Source of the DNA: an uncultured Pseudomonadota bacterium
Lineage (GTDB): Bacteria; Pseudomonadota; Alphaproteobacteria; RF32; CAG-239
Assembly (NCBI GenBank): GCA_902763155.1
Contig: CACWQS010000007.1
Span: 1 to 64,000 of the forward strand
Direction: 5' to 3'
Length of the DNA stretch: 64,000 nt
The position numbers and the translations under genes were made by a program. Positions 47,999 through 54,783 of the stretch are shown here, piece after piece (position 1 is the stretch's first letter; each line of letters opens with the position of its first letter). The notes beneath the pieces are model-generated. The model saw nothing but the letters and a program-made list of their open reading frames with translations. It was not told where the DNA came from and made no database searches.

Positions 47999-48026
47999 AT
48001 GATACACGTTCTAAAAAATTTGTCAA
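47999..48026 (-). promoter_or_regulatory. Promoter of the 389-residue gene
   Basis: Minus strand: TTGACA at 48026-48021, a 16-base spacer, TATCAT at 48004-47999. It lies back-to-back with the promoter at 48053-48081. Confidence 0.7.
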
Positions 48027-48052
48027 GTTTTTTATTAAAAAAATATTCACTC

Positions 48053-48081
48053 TTGACAAAAATAAAAAATCTGTTACTATA
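48053..48081 (+). promoter_or_regulatory. Promoter of the DUF1566-like gene
   Basis: TTGACA at 48053-48058, a 17-base spacer, ACTATA at 48076-48081, about 40 bases before the ATG. Confidence 0.65.
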
Positions 48082-48121
48082 AAATCCAATAAAAAGATTA
48101 TTAACATAAAAACTTACATAT

Positions 48122-49051
48122 ATGGAAAAAATTAACACTATGATGATTTGGCCGGTGCAAAAGCCCTGCCAGATTGCGTATCGTGACCCGTTAACGGGCG
48201 TGTTATGGCTTCGACCATACATAGATTTGCGCCTCAAGAGTAAAATCTGGGGTATATGTATTAACGGTGCTGTGTTTAAGTTGACACACGAACCGGACGC
48301 TAAATGGGATACCGCTACAAATTATACCGACGAAAAAAGTAAAGCTAAAATGCCGCAAACGACGGATTTAGATGCTGTTTTTCCCTATGTTGCCGATTTT
48401 AATCGTGTGGTTGGCGAGCTGAACAAACATCGCATTTCTGCCGAATCATGGCGCCAAGGCTTTTACTGGAGTGGGGAAAATGATGGCGACAATGCTGTAG
48501 TTATGGATATGGGAAGCGGTAAGGTTGAACTTCTGCCCAAACGGATTCCCAATGTCTATACCCGTCTGGTCAGTTATCGAATTATCAATAAACCGATTAA
48601 CACCGGTGCCACATTGGCTTATTGGCGTAACGGTCGCATTGAAGTTTCGCTTGATTTACATCTTGATTGCCTGCATCAGCTCTGGGGAATCCAAACTTGT
48701 AATAAGAACATCTTTTGTAAATTGACCGATGAGCCTCAGATGTATGATTGGAATGCCGGTATGCAACTTGCCAAAGAGCAAAGCACCGATACCGTTAAGC
48801 TAATATTACCCAGTGCCGAAAATATGCTTGAGGTTGAAAAATATTACCAGAGCAACAACGACACACTGGCGATTATTGCAGCTTATGGCATTAAGGTTGA
48901 TTTGTTCGACAAACGCAAATGGGGGTATCTGACTTCTACCGAATACGGCGAAGGGCATTTTATAACCCACTACCACGAGATGATAGCAAAAAACAAACCG
49001 TGTAAATGTCGTTTATTTGCTCAGCCACGCAAAAATCCGGTAGTGTTCTGA
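48122..49051 (+). CDS. Protein with two tandem DUF1566-like domains
   Basis: A 309-residue protein with no signal peptide. Two halves share landmarks: WGICINGAVFKLTHEPDAKW against WGIQTCNKNIFCKLTDEP, each followed by an Asp/Trp segment. The first half then has the motif row of DUF1566-type domains: LDAVFPYVADFNRVV, FYWSGENDGDNAVVMDMGSG and a closing YTRLVSYR. The second half ends with YLTSTEYGEG and KCRLFA. In the known family these fold like C-type lectin or sulfatase-modifying modules; a binding role is an inference. No Shine-Dalgarno is visible. It is divergent from the 389-residue gene and followed by a terminator. Confidence 0.7.
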   Translation: MEKINTMMIWPVQKPCQIAYRDPLTGVLWLRPYIDLRLKSKIWGICINGAVFKLTHEPDAKWDTATNYTDEKSKAKMPQTTDLDAVFPYVADFNRVVGELNKHRISAESWRQGFYWSGENDGDNAVVMDMGSGKVELLPKRIPNVYTRLVSYRIINKPINTGATLAYWRNGRIEVSLDLHLDCLHQLWGIQTCNKNIFCKLTDEPQMYDWNAGMQLAKEQSTDTVKLILPSAENMLEVEKYYQSNNDTLAIIAAYGIKVDLFDKRKWGYLTSTEYGEGHFITHYHEMIAKNKPCKCRLFAQPRKNPVVF

Positions 49052-49059
49052 TTTTTTAT

Positions 49060-49100
49060 AAAGAGAGTCTCAAAAAACTTGTTGTTTTTGGGGCTCTTTT
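49060..49100 (+). terminator. Intrinsic terminator
   Basis: An imperfect stem: AAAGAG and CAAAAAAC on the left pair with GTTTTTG and CTCTTT on the right, leading into a T run. It closes the cassette at 46733-49100. Confidence 0.7.
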
Positions 49101-49131
49101 TGTTTATATTGCCTTTCATAAGGAGAAAAAG

Positions 49132-50349
49132 ATGCAATTAAGCGCCAAATATCAAGCCGTTTTGGAAATAATGCAAAAAGTGTGGCAAGACCAATATCCT
49201 GCCGACAATATAATCAAAGAGTATTTACGTGCGCGCAAATATATCGGTTCAAAAGACCGTAAGTTTATAGTTAATACCGTTTGGGATATTATCCGCCATC
49301 GCAGTCGGCTTGAATTTGACTGCGGTTGTTGCGAACCGCGAATGTTACTTTTGGCTTATCTGCAACAAAAAGGGGAAGATTTAGATATAGTTGCCGATGA
49401 TTCTACTTACGGTCTGAAAAGCCTTGATAAGACCGAAAAACAAGCGTTACAACATCTGCGTGAAGATGTTTATCCGCCGGAGATTGAACATGAATGTCCA
49501 AAATGGCTGTTTGAAAAAATCAATAATCCCATGTTGGTTGAAACTTTAAATACTACGGCACCGGCAGATATACGTGCCAATTTCATCAGCCGTGATGAGG
49601 CTAAAAATAAGCTGCAAAAAGAAGGCCTATTCTTTTCGCTTTCACCTTATTCACCATACGGATTACGCTCAGCAGAACGTATCAACTTACAAAACTGCAT
49701 TGCTTACCAAAACGGTGAAATTGAAGTGCAAGACGAAGCATCGCAACTGGGGGCTATATTATGTGATGTGCGTGCCGAACACCGCATCATTGATTATTGT
49801 TGCGGAGGTGGCGGTAAAAGTCTGCTTTTGGGCGCTATTTTGAATAACAAAGGCACAATTTTGGCGCACGATAAAAATCTTAAGCGCATGGAAGGATTAG
49901 CCGAGCGCGCTAAGCGTTTAGGCATTAAAAACATAAAACAAATTGAAAAATTGCAACCAAACGACAAATTTGAGCGTTTTATCATTGATGCACCATGCTC
50001 CGGCAGTGGTACATGGCGCCGTTCTCCAGATGCCAAATATCGCTTAACACCGAAGCAACTGAAAGCCATTGAGCAAGCGCAAGAAGAAATCTTAGATATT
50101 GCCGTTAAACATCTGGCACCAACAGGTCGTATTGTTTATATGACATGCTCGGTTTTGCCGGAAGAAAACGAACAACGTATAGAAGCATTTTTGCAAAAAT
50201 ATCCGCATTTTGAAACGGTTAACATGGAAAAATTGTGGGAACGTAAATTGGAACTTCCTTACCCGCTGACAGAAACCCGTTGGCTTAAATGTTCACCGCT
50301 TTCCACTAACACCGATGGCTTTTTTGTCTGCGTTTTACAACACCGTTAA
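49132..50349 (+). CDS. RsmB-like rRNA cytosine-5 methyltransferase
   Basis: A SAM-dependent RNA m5C methyltransferase of 405 residues from the RsmB/NOP2 family. The N-terminus (about 1-130) is a diverged NusB-like domain. The Rossmann core has motif I IDYCCGGGGKSLLLG, and both catalytic cysteines: DAPCSGSGTWRRSPD (motif IV) and YMTCSVLPEENEQRI (motif VI). EVQDEASQLGAIL precedes motif I as usual. The start at 49132 is set by AAGGAG; the ORF opens upstream inside the previous terminator without support. It converges with tcdA, overlapping by four bases at the ends. Confidence 0.92.
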   Translation: MQLSAKYQAVLEIMQKVWQDQYPADNIIKEYLRARKYIGSKDRKFIVNTVWDIIRHRSRLEFDCGCCEPRMLLLAYLQQKGEDLDIVADDSTYGLKSLDKTEKQALQHLREDVYPPEIEHECPKWLFEKINNPMLVETLNTTAPADIRANFISRDEAKNKLQKEGLFFSLSPYSPYGLRSAERINLQNCIAYQNGEIEVQDEASQLGAILCDVRAEHRIIDYCCGGGGKSLLLGAILNNKGTILAHDKNLKRMEGLAERAKRLGIKNIKQIEKLQPNDKFERFIIDAPCSGSGTWRRSPDAKYRLTPKQLKAIEQAQEEILDIAVKHLAPTGRIVYMTCSVLPEENEQRIEAFLQKYPHFETVNMEKLWERKLELPYPLTETRWLKCSPLSTNTDGFFVCVLQHR

Positions 50350-51056
50350 TTTTTTTGCAGTAAATCTCTGATTACTTCTCCGGCGATTAATAACCCCATT
50401 ACTGACGGAACGAAAGATATACTCCCCGGAGTTTGTCTTTTTCCGTTATTCGCTTCACACATTTGCGGCTTTAGTGCCGGTTCGGTTGAATAAGCCACCT
50501 TTACATGACTAATTCCGCGTTGCCGCAATTCTTTACGCATTACCTTGGCCAACGGACAAGTATGGGTTTTACTAATATCGGTAATTTCGAGTTTGCTTGC
50601 ATCCAGTTTATTACCGGCTCCCATGGCACTGATAATCGAAACTCCGGCCTCGACGGCCTGCTCTATAAGTGAAATTTTACCGGCAACTGTATCAATGGCA
50701 TCTATCACATAATCGTATTCTTTAAAATTAAATTGTTCTTTATTTTCATGAAGATAAAATATTTTGTTAATTTTTAACTTTATATTAGGATTAATGTCTT
50801 TGATCCGCTTTGCCGCTATCTCAACCTTGGGTTGACCGATAGTGGAATGCAAAGCAATAATCTGCCGATTGATATTGCTTATATCAACCATATCATCATC
50901 AACTAAATCCAATGCTCCGATCCCTGCCCGCGCCAACGCTTCAACCGCATATCCGCCGACTCCGCCGATACCGAAAACCGCCACACGGGCTTTTTGCAAT
51001 TTTTCCAATCCTTCTGAGCCAATCAGCATCTCAGTGCGTGAAAATTGCTTATTCAT
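50346..51056 (-). CDS. tcdA: tRNA threonylcarbamoyladenosine dehydratase TcdA
   Basis: E1-like ATP-dependent enzyme of 236 residues that cyclises t6A37 to ct6A in tRNA. The nucleotide-binding loop VFGIGGVGGYAVEALARAGI, the LVDDDMVDISNINRQI segment and DYVIDAIDTVAGKISLI are typical. The C-terminal STEPALKP segment distinguishes TcdA from ThiF and MoeB, and there is no C-terminal zinc-binding Cys set. AAAGGAG nine bases upstream supports the start. It is the last gene of the run endA-like, DMT, tcdA. Confidence 0.93.
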   Translation of the reverse strand: MNKQFSRTEMLIGSEGLEKLQKARVAVFGIGGVGGYAVEALARAGIGALDLVDDDMVDISNINRQIIALHSTIGQPKVEIAAKRIKDINPNIKLKINKIFYLHENKEQFNFKEYDYVIDAIDTVAGKISLIEQAVEAGVSIISAMGAGNKLDASKLEITDISKTHTCPLAKVMRKELRQRGISHVKVAYSTEPALKPQMCEANNGKRQTPGSISFVPSVMGLLIAGEVIRDLLQKN

Positions 51057-51072
51057 ACTATCTTACTCCTTT

Positions 51073-51957
51073 CTAACGTTCCAATAGAACCAAAGCAACA
51101 GCGCAAATAAGCAATAATATTGCTTTTTTGCGCTCTATTATCCGAAATTTTGTGCCTTTGCCGTATTTTTCCAATATTTTTCCAATAAGCATAATCCAAA
51201 TTATGTATAAATACAAGGTTGCGGTTACAAATGCCGGATTACTGACTTGAAACATGGCAAAATTTTTGCTGGCCATTGAACCGACAAGTAAGGCAATAAG
51301 AGGCATATATTTAAGATTTTTTATAACACATAAATCCTTTATTTTATTATTATTTTTCATATAGATAAGCAAATTTATCACCGCTACCACCACTCCGGTG
51401 ATTAGAATATAATAATAACTGGCATACGGCACAAGTTCGGCTGAAACATAGCTCATACATTGTTTGTTGATAATATCACATAATGCCGCTACAAAAAAAT
51501 ATGGTAACAGATACTGAATCAGCTTTTTACTGCGATGTGAAGATTTAATTGAGGCTGTAGCATAAATAATCCCGCAAAATGCGACAATTATCGCAAAAAA
51601 TCGCCATAATTCATCAACATAGAGCATTATATTATAGGGCTTTAAAATAAGCCACATCACAAAAACAACACCAATCCCCAACGGATACAATGAAGAAACA
51701 GCCTCTGCTCCCCATACGTGCATAGCTCTGAAATTGCGATAATCAATATAAGCAATCACCAATCCTTGTAGCACACAGAAAGCATAAAACTGCCACGATG
51801 GAATCATGGTTATAAAAGGCAAAAACGGTAATAGAAGCAAAACCGGAGCAAATCCCCTGTAAAACATAAAAACATTCGGGGTTAATTTTGCTATTTGATT
51901 ACCGAAATAATAAGCGCAAACGAAAAAGCTGGAAATTATAACATAGATAAACCACAT
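51073..51957 (-). CDS. DMT-superfamily (EamA-like) transporter
   Basis: A 294-residue polytopic membrane protein with about ten predicted spans arranged as two five-helix halves, as in drug/metabolite transporters. The second half begins near YLLPYFFVAALCDIINKQ. Short basic loops (SIKSSHRSKK, RIIERKK) suggest cytosolic faces. Substrate unknown. GAGGG precedes the ATG, and it starts three bases after the endonuclease gene. Confidence 0.8.
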   Translation of the reverse strand: MWFIYVIISSFFVCAYYFGNQIAKLTPNVFMFYRGFAPVLLLLPFLPFITMIPSWQFYAFCVLQGLVIAYIDYRNFRAMHVWGAEAVSSLYPLGIGVVFVMWLILKPYNIMLYVDELWRFFAIIVAFCGIIYATASIKSSHRSKKLIQYLLPYFFVAALCDIINKQCMSYVSAELVPYASYYYILITGVVVAVINLLIYMKNNNKIKDLCVIKNLKYMPLIALLVGSMASKNFAMFQVSNPAFVTATLYLYIIWIMLIGKILEKYGKGTKFRIIERKKAILLLICAVALVLLER

Positions 51958-51960
51958 ATT

Positions 51961-52806
51961 CTAACCCTCATACCACCCTTTTCCCTCACATTGCGGCTTA
52001 ACAATTCCGTTAGCATTTCCTTGCAATTTTTCAATACGATAAGCGCGTACACACTCCCATTTCGTAATCGGATATTTTTTATTCCACGCGTTCAAAACAC
52101 CACGCATCGGCTCGCCGATACGATAACGCGGATAAGTGCTTTGCATATATAAATAAGTTCGAGCAATCAACCCCTTCATATTGTCAGGCGGTTCAACCTT
52201 ATTGCGCGAGATTTTCATTTGGCAAGTACCGAAAGTTACCGGTATGCCCGTATCAAACTGTGTCATATTGAAATGAGCGCGCAAAAAATTCACCGCCCCA
52301 ATGCTCGGATAAAGGTTATACATATCGGTGTACATATAGCGAAATTCTTCGCTTTGCTGCTCGGCACATTTACGCCCTTTATACCTTTTTCCCCCATCGA
52401 AAGTACAGTTCTTATGCCCGTTTGACCATTCGGTGAACGTTTTACCGAAGTTTTGTGCCGGCACGATGTGTTCCCACTCCATACGCTCGGCTTTACGTTG
52501 TAACTCCTCTGCCGAAACATTGTCATAGAGCGTAAAATCAACCTTGCGCAGATTGGGAAGTTTAAACCCTTTCGGTAATTTAATCTTTTTGCGAGAGTTC
52601 CAAGTAACACCACAATACAAAGTTTGTTTATGGTCAAAATATATATTATCCAGCATTTCTTTTTTGACGGCATAAAAAGACTGACTATGGCGATTTCCCT
52701 GTACTGTTGTTTTCGGTGCGACATTATCGTCAAACGGTCGCCAACCGAATGCTGCAATTATTACTGTTATTAAGCAAATTACCGAAATAAAAAATAACTT
52801 TTTCAT
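51961..52806 (-). CDS. Endonuclease I family nuclease (EndA/NucM)
   Basis: A secreted or periplasmic nuclease of 281 residues. An N-terminal signal or anchor (about 3-21) is followed by the beta-beta-alpha-metal motif EWEHIVPAQNFGK, the segment DMYNLYPSIGAVNFLRAHFN and KGLIARTYLYMQSTYP, all typical of endonuclease I. Several cysteines (LYCGV, KNCTF, GRKCAE, GTCQMK) could form disulfides. The start at 52806 is set by AGGAT; the ORF extends 14 codons further. It may degrade extracellular DNA for nutrients (inference). Confidence 0.9.
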   Translation of the reverse strand: MKKLFFISVICLITVIIAAFGWRPFDDNVAPKTTVQGNRHSQSFYAVKKEMLDNIYFDHKQTLYCGVTWNSRKKIKLPKGFKLPNLRKVDFTLYDNVSAEELQRKAERMEWEHIVPAQNFGKTFTEWSNGHKNCTFDGGKRYKGRKCAEQQSEEFRYMYTDMYNLYPSIGAVNFLRAHFNMTQFDTGIPVTFGTCQMKISRNKVEPPDNMKGLIARTYLYMQSTYPRYRIGEPMRGVLNAWNKKYPITKWECVRAYRIEKLQGNANGIVKPQCEGKGWYEG

Positions 52807-52870
52807 CTGTTTTATATCCTGTTTTTTTATAAATTTATCGTAAAACAAAAAAGAGAATTGTCAATAAAAT

Positions 52871-52903
52871 ATAAAAAAAATAACCGCTCGTCTTGTGAGC
52901 GGT
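52871..52903 (-). terminator. Intrinsic terminator of the lipoprotein operon
   Basis: Minus strand: ACCGCTC, a 7-base loop, GAGCGGT, then TATTTTTTTT. Confidence 0.88.
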
Positions 52904-52933
52904 ATTAAATGATTAAATTATTTACTAACTAAA

Positions 52934-53359
52934 TTATTTTTGATTATCAATTGGTGTCATATTCATTAGAGCATCGTCTTGTTCTAAATAATACATATCA
53001 CCGCTTATCGGGTCAATAATCAGCAAACCGATAAGACCGCCAAAAATAATATTTGCCCAATACCAACCGCTTATATGATAATCAATACGTGTTTGATAAT
53101 CTTCATAGCCGTCCTTATGCGCATAAACTGTATAGTATTGAGGGTTAAAGTAACCATCATCAGAAGTTTTTAGGTTAATGGTTGTCGGAGTCTGTCCTTC
53201 AAAAACAGTAAGACCGTTTCTATCTATAATTTTAATATCTACATTAGCAGGACTTGCATTTAGTGTTATCGGCTCCATATTATCACGCATAATGGTTGCG
53301 CAACCGAAAATCATTGGTAAAATGCCTATAACAGCACATAACATAAATATCTTTTTCAT
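52934..53359 (-). CDS. Small lipoprotein with internal hydrophobic segment
   Basis: A 141-residue lipoprotein with signal peptide and lipobox MIFGCATIM, so Cys20 should be lipidated. The middle part is a beta-rich PEGA-like region (DIKIIDRNGLTVFEGQTPTT). A later hydrophobic run, NIIFGGLIGLLIIDPISGDM, is typical of a widespread uncharacterised bacterial and phage lipoprotein type. Function unknown. AAGGAC precedes the ATG. It follows the DUF2846-like gene by four bases and is the last gene before a strong terminator. Confidence 0.82.
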   Translation of the reverse strand: MKKIFMLCAVIGILPMIFGCATIMRDNMEPITLNASPANVDIKIIDRNGLTVFEGQTPTTINLKTSDDGYFNPQYYTVYAHKDGYEDYQTRIDYHISGWYWANIIFGGLIGLLIIDPISGDMYYLEQDDALMNMTPIDNQK

Positions 53360-53363
53360 CTTA

Positions 53364-53780
53364 CTAGTCCTTTTGAATAAGTTTACATTCTTTGATTTCT
53401 GATAAAGCGCGACTTTGGTCAGAAACCAACTTAATATTATAACGTCCAGAAATAGCCCCCCAATTTACACCGGAAGAAACATAATATTCTTTTCCTGCTT
53501 GTGCATCTACAGTAATAGATTCTGTATTTTCTATACTTTCAACAGTGTAAGTATGTTTTCCGGCAGATGTGTGGTGCGGATAATAGCCGCCATTATACAT
53601 TGTAATGATTGTGTTACCATTTTCTTGCACGTCTGGAGACATTCCGCCACCAACATATTTCCACGGGCGGTAAAAATACACGATTGCTTCCTCTGAATTT
53701 GGTTGTTGCGGAGAGAATTGTTCCCCTAAACTGGCACACGAACAAAGTGCAAATACACATAAAATCAGATATTTTTTCAT
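53364..53780 (-). CDS. DUF2846-like lipoprotein
   Basis: A 138-residue lipoprotein. The signal peptide ends in FALCSCASLG; Cys15 of the SC pair is the likely lipidation site. The mature part resembles DUF2846: EEAIVYFYRPWKYVGGG near the start, then an AGKHTYTVESIENTE segment and AQAGKEYYVSSGV. Function unknown. AAGGAT supports the start at 53780; the ORF extends 48 codons upstream into the previous gene without support. It lies downstream of the barrel gene, with a terminator-like hairpin at 53811-53839 in between. Confidence 0.82.
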   Translation of the reverse strand: MKKYLILCVFALCSCASLGEQFSPQQPNSEEAIVYFYRPWKYVGGGMSPDVQENGNTIITMYNGGYYPHHTSAGKHTYTVESIENTESITVDAQAGKEYYVSSGVNWGAISGRYNIKLVSDQSRALSEIKECKLIQKD

Positions 53781-53810
53781 CTCACTAATCCTTTTTTTTC
53801 TTTTCCTTTT

Positions 53811-53839
53811 TAAAAGGCTCAATAACTTGGTATTGAGCC
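53811..53839 (-). terminator. Intercistronic terminator-like hairpin
   Basis: Minus strand: GGCTCAATA, a 6-base loop, TATTGAGCC, then TTTTA. The stem is perfect over nine base pairs but the T run is only four. It may lower expression of the two downstream lipoproteins relative to the barrel protein, or protect the upstream mRNA from 3' decay. Confidence 0.75.
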
Positions 53840-53868
53840 CCAAGTCAAAAGGAATATCGTTATAAAAA

Positions 53869-54441
53869 TTAGAAATTATAGCGAACGCCAACTGTTGCTT
53901 CGCCAATGTAATCAATATAGTCATTATCTATATGATGATAACGGAACATTCCGCGAATTGACCACTTGTCATTGATGTTATATTGTGTGCCTAAACCAGC
54001 ACGAAAAGCAGTTTTATTAAGAATTTCATGTACTTCCCATTTATCATATTTTCCAGCTTTTATATCAAAGCTATAATGACCTACACCGGCAATAGCAAAT
54101 AAATCGAGTTTTGTATTGAGGGGAATATAACCAACAGCATCAAGACCAACGGAACTATATGACAAATCGCCTATTTTATAACCATGTGCTTTTAAATCTA
54201 CTTCCGAAGATCCTTGTGAAGAAACTTCTAAACCAAAATATTGATTAAATTTTACGCCTAAATTTAAATTGGCAATAAGAAACGCTTCTGAATGGCTCTC
54301 TCCCAGTAATTTATTTACCTTATTATTATATTCAATTCGTGATGCACCTAAATCCATTCCAATATAAGGTTTAATTCCCTCTGCATTTGCTTGAGCTGTA
54401 AATAAGCAGGCTACACCTGTAAGTAATAGATATTTTTTCAT
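53869..54441 (-). CDS. Outer-membrane beta-barrel protein, 190 aa
   Basis: A small barrel of the OMP_b-brl type. The signal peptide ends at ACLFTAQANAEG. Alternating strands follow, for example GIKPYIGMDLGASRIEYN, AFLIANLNLGVKFNQYFGLE and KLDLFAIAGVGHYSFDI. The last strand (GEATVGVRYNF) ends in Phe, the Bam signal. About eight strands fit 170 mature residues. AAGGAT precedes the ATG. The gene is preceded by a structured leader with a terminator that ends 26 bases before the ATG, so it is probably regulated at the RNA level. Confidence 0.85.
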   Translation of the reverse strand: MKKYLLLTGVACLFTAQANAEGIKPYIGMDLGASRIEYNNKVNKLLGESHSEAFLIANLNLGVKFNQYFGLEVSSQGSSEVDLKAHGYKIGDLSYSSVGLDAVGYIPLNTKLDLFAIAGVGHYSFDIKAGKYDKWEVHEILNKTAFRAGLGTQYNINDKWSIRGMFRYHHIDNDYIDYIGEATVGVRYNF

Positions 54442-54466
54442 TTGTTTTCCATCCTTTTAAAAGTTC

Positions 54467-54494
54467 AAAAAAATACCCGCTTTTCTTTAGCGGG
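54467..54494 (-). terminator. Leader terminator upstream of the barrel gene
   Basis: Minus strand: CCCGCT, a 7-base loop, AGCGGG, then TATTTTTTT. It ends about 26 bases before the ATG at 54441. Its 5' arm overlaps a segment that can pair with an upstream part of the leader. Confidence 0.88.
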
Positions 54495-54686
54495 CGGATG
54501 TTCGAAAACCGTCAATGATCAAGTAAAAACCGGCTCGGCTTATTTGGCCGGATAGCCTTATTCAGCCGACATCCGTCCAAAAAGAACAGAAGTCGGCATA
54601 TATATTTAAGTCGCATATGCACACACGACTACTTGATTATTAGTAGGGTTTTCGACGCCCTAAGTATGTCTTTTCCATACCTACTA
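54467..54686 (-). ncRNA. Candidate cloverleaf-like leader RNA with alternative terminator pairing
   Basis: About 220 nt on the minus strand before the barrel gene. A 5' helix pairs 54686-54680 with 54647-54641 (7 bp) and encloses a small GTATG/CATAC hairpin. A 7-bp helix ATCAAGT/ACTTGAT (54637-54631 with 54524-54518) closes a junction with three hairpins: AGTCG/CGACT (54630-54609), GCCGAC/GTCGGC (54597-54565) and CCGGC/GCCGG (54551-54530). The segment at 54578-54569 (GGACGGATGT) can also pair with 54501-54492 (ACATCCGCCC), blocking the terminator arm. I cannot assign it to any RNA family I know. Confidence 0.6.
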
Positions 54687-54691
54687 GCTAG

Positions 54692-54719
54692 GTTATATGA
54701 AATTGAAACAAAAGTAAAG
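54692..54719 (-). promoter_or_regulatory. Probable promoter of the leader RNA
   Basis: Minus strand: CTTTAC at 54719-54714, a 16-base spacer, TATAAC at 54697-54692. The -35 is weak. It is placed correctly between the gyrA terminator and the folded leader. Confidence 0.5.
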
Positions 54720-54726
54720 AACTATT

Positions 54727-54759
54727 TTAAAAACGCCTCACTTTTTATGTAAGGCGTTT
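54727..54759 (-). terminator. gyrA terminator
   Basis: Minus strand: AAACGCCTT pairs with GAGGCGTTT across a short AT-rich loop, followed by a T run. Confidence 0.85.
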
Positions 54760-54783
54760 AAATTTTGTTGATTTCGAAATAAC

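Larger units (their letters stand above)
54442..54783. other. Intergenic region with structured leader RNA
   Basis: A 342-base gap between gyrA and the barrel gene. It holds the gyrA terminator, a probable minus-strand promoter and a multi-hairpin transcript with its own terminator, listed separately. Confidence 0.75.

Noticed and set aside
54490-54515. A TTCGAAC loop flanked by partly complementary arms on the minus strand, resembling a tRNA or tmRNA T arm
   Set aside because: The stem has a mismatch, no acceptor stem or CCA fits, and the 3' side is used by the intrinsic terminator.
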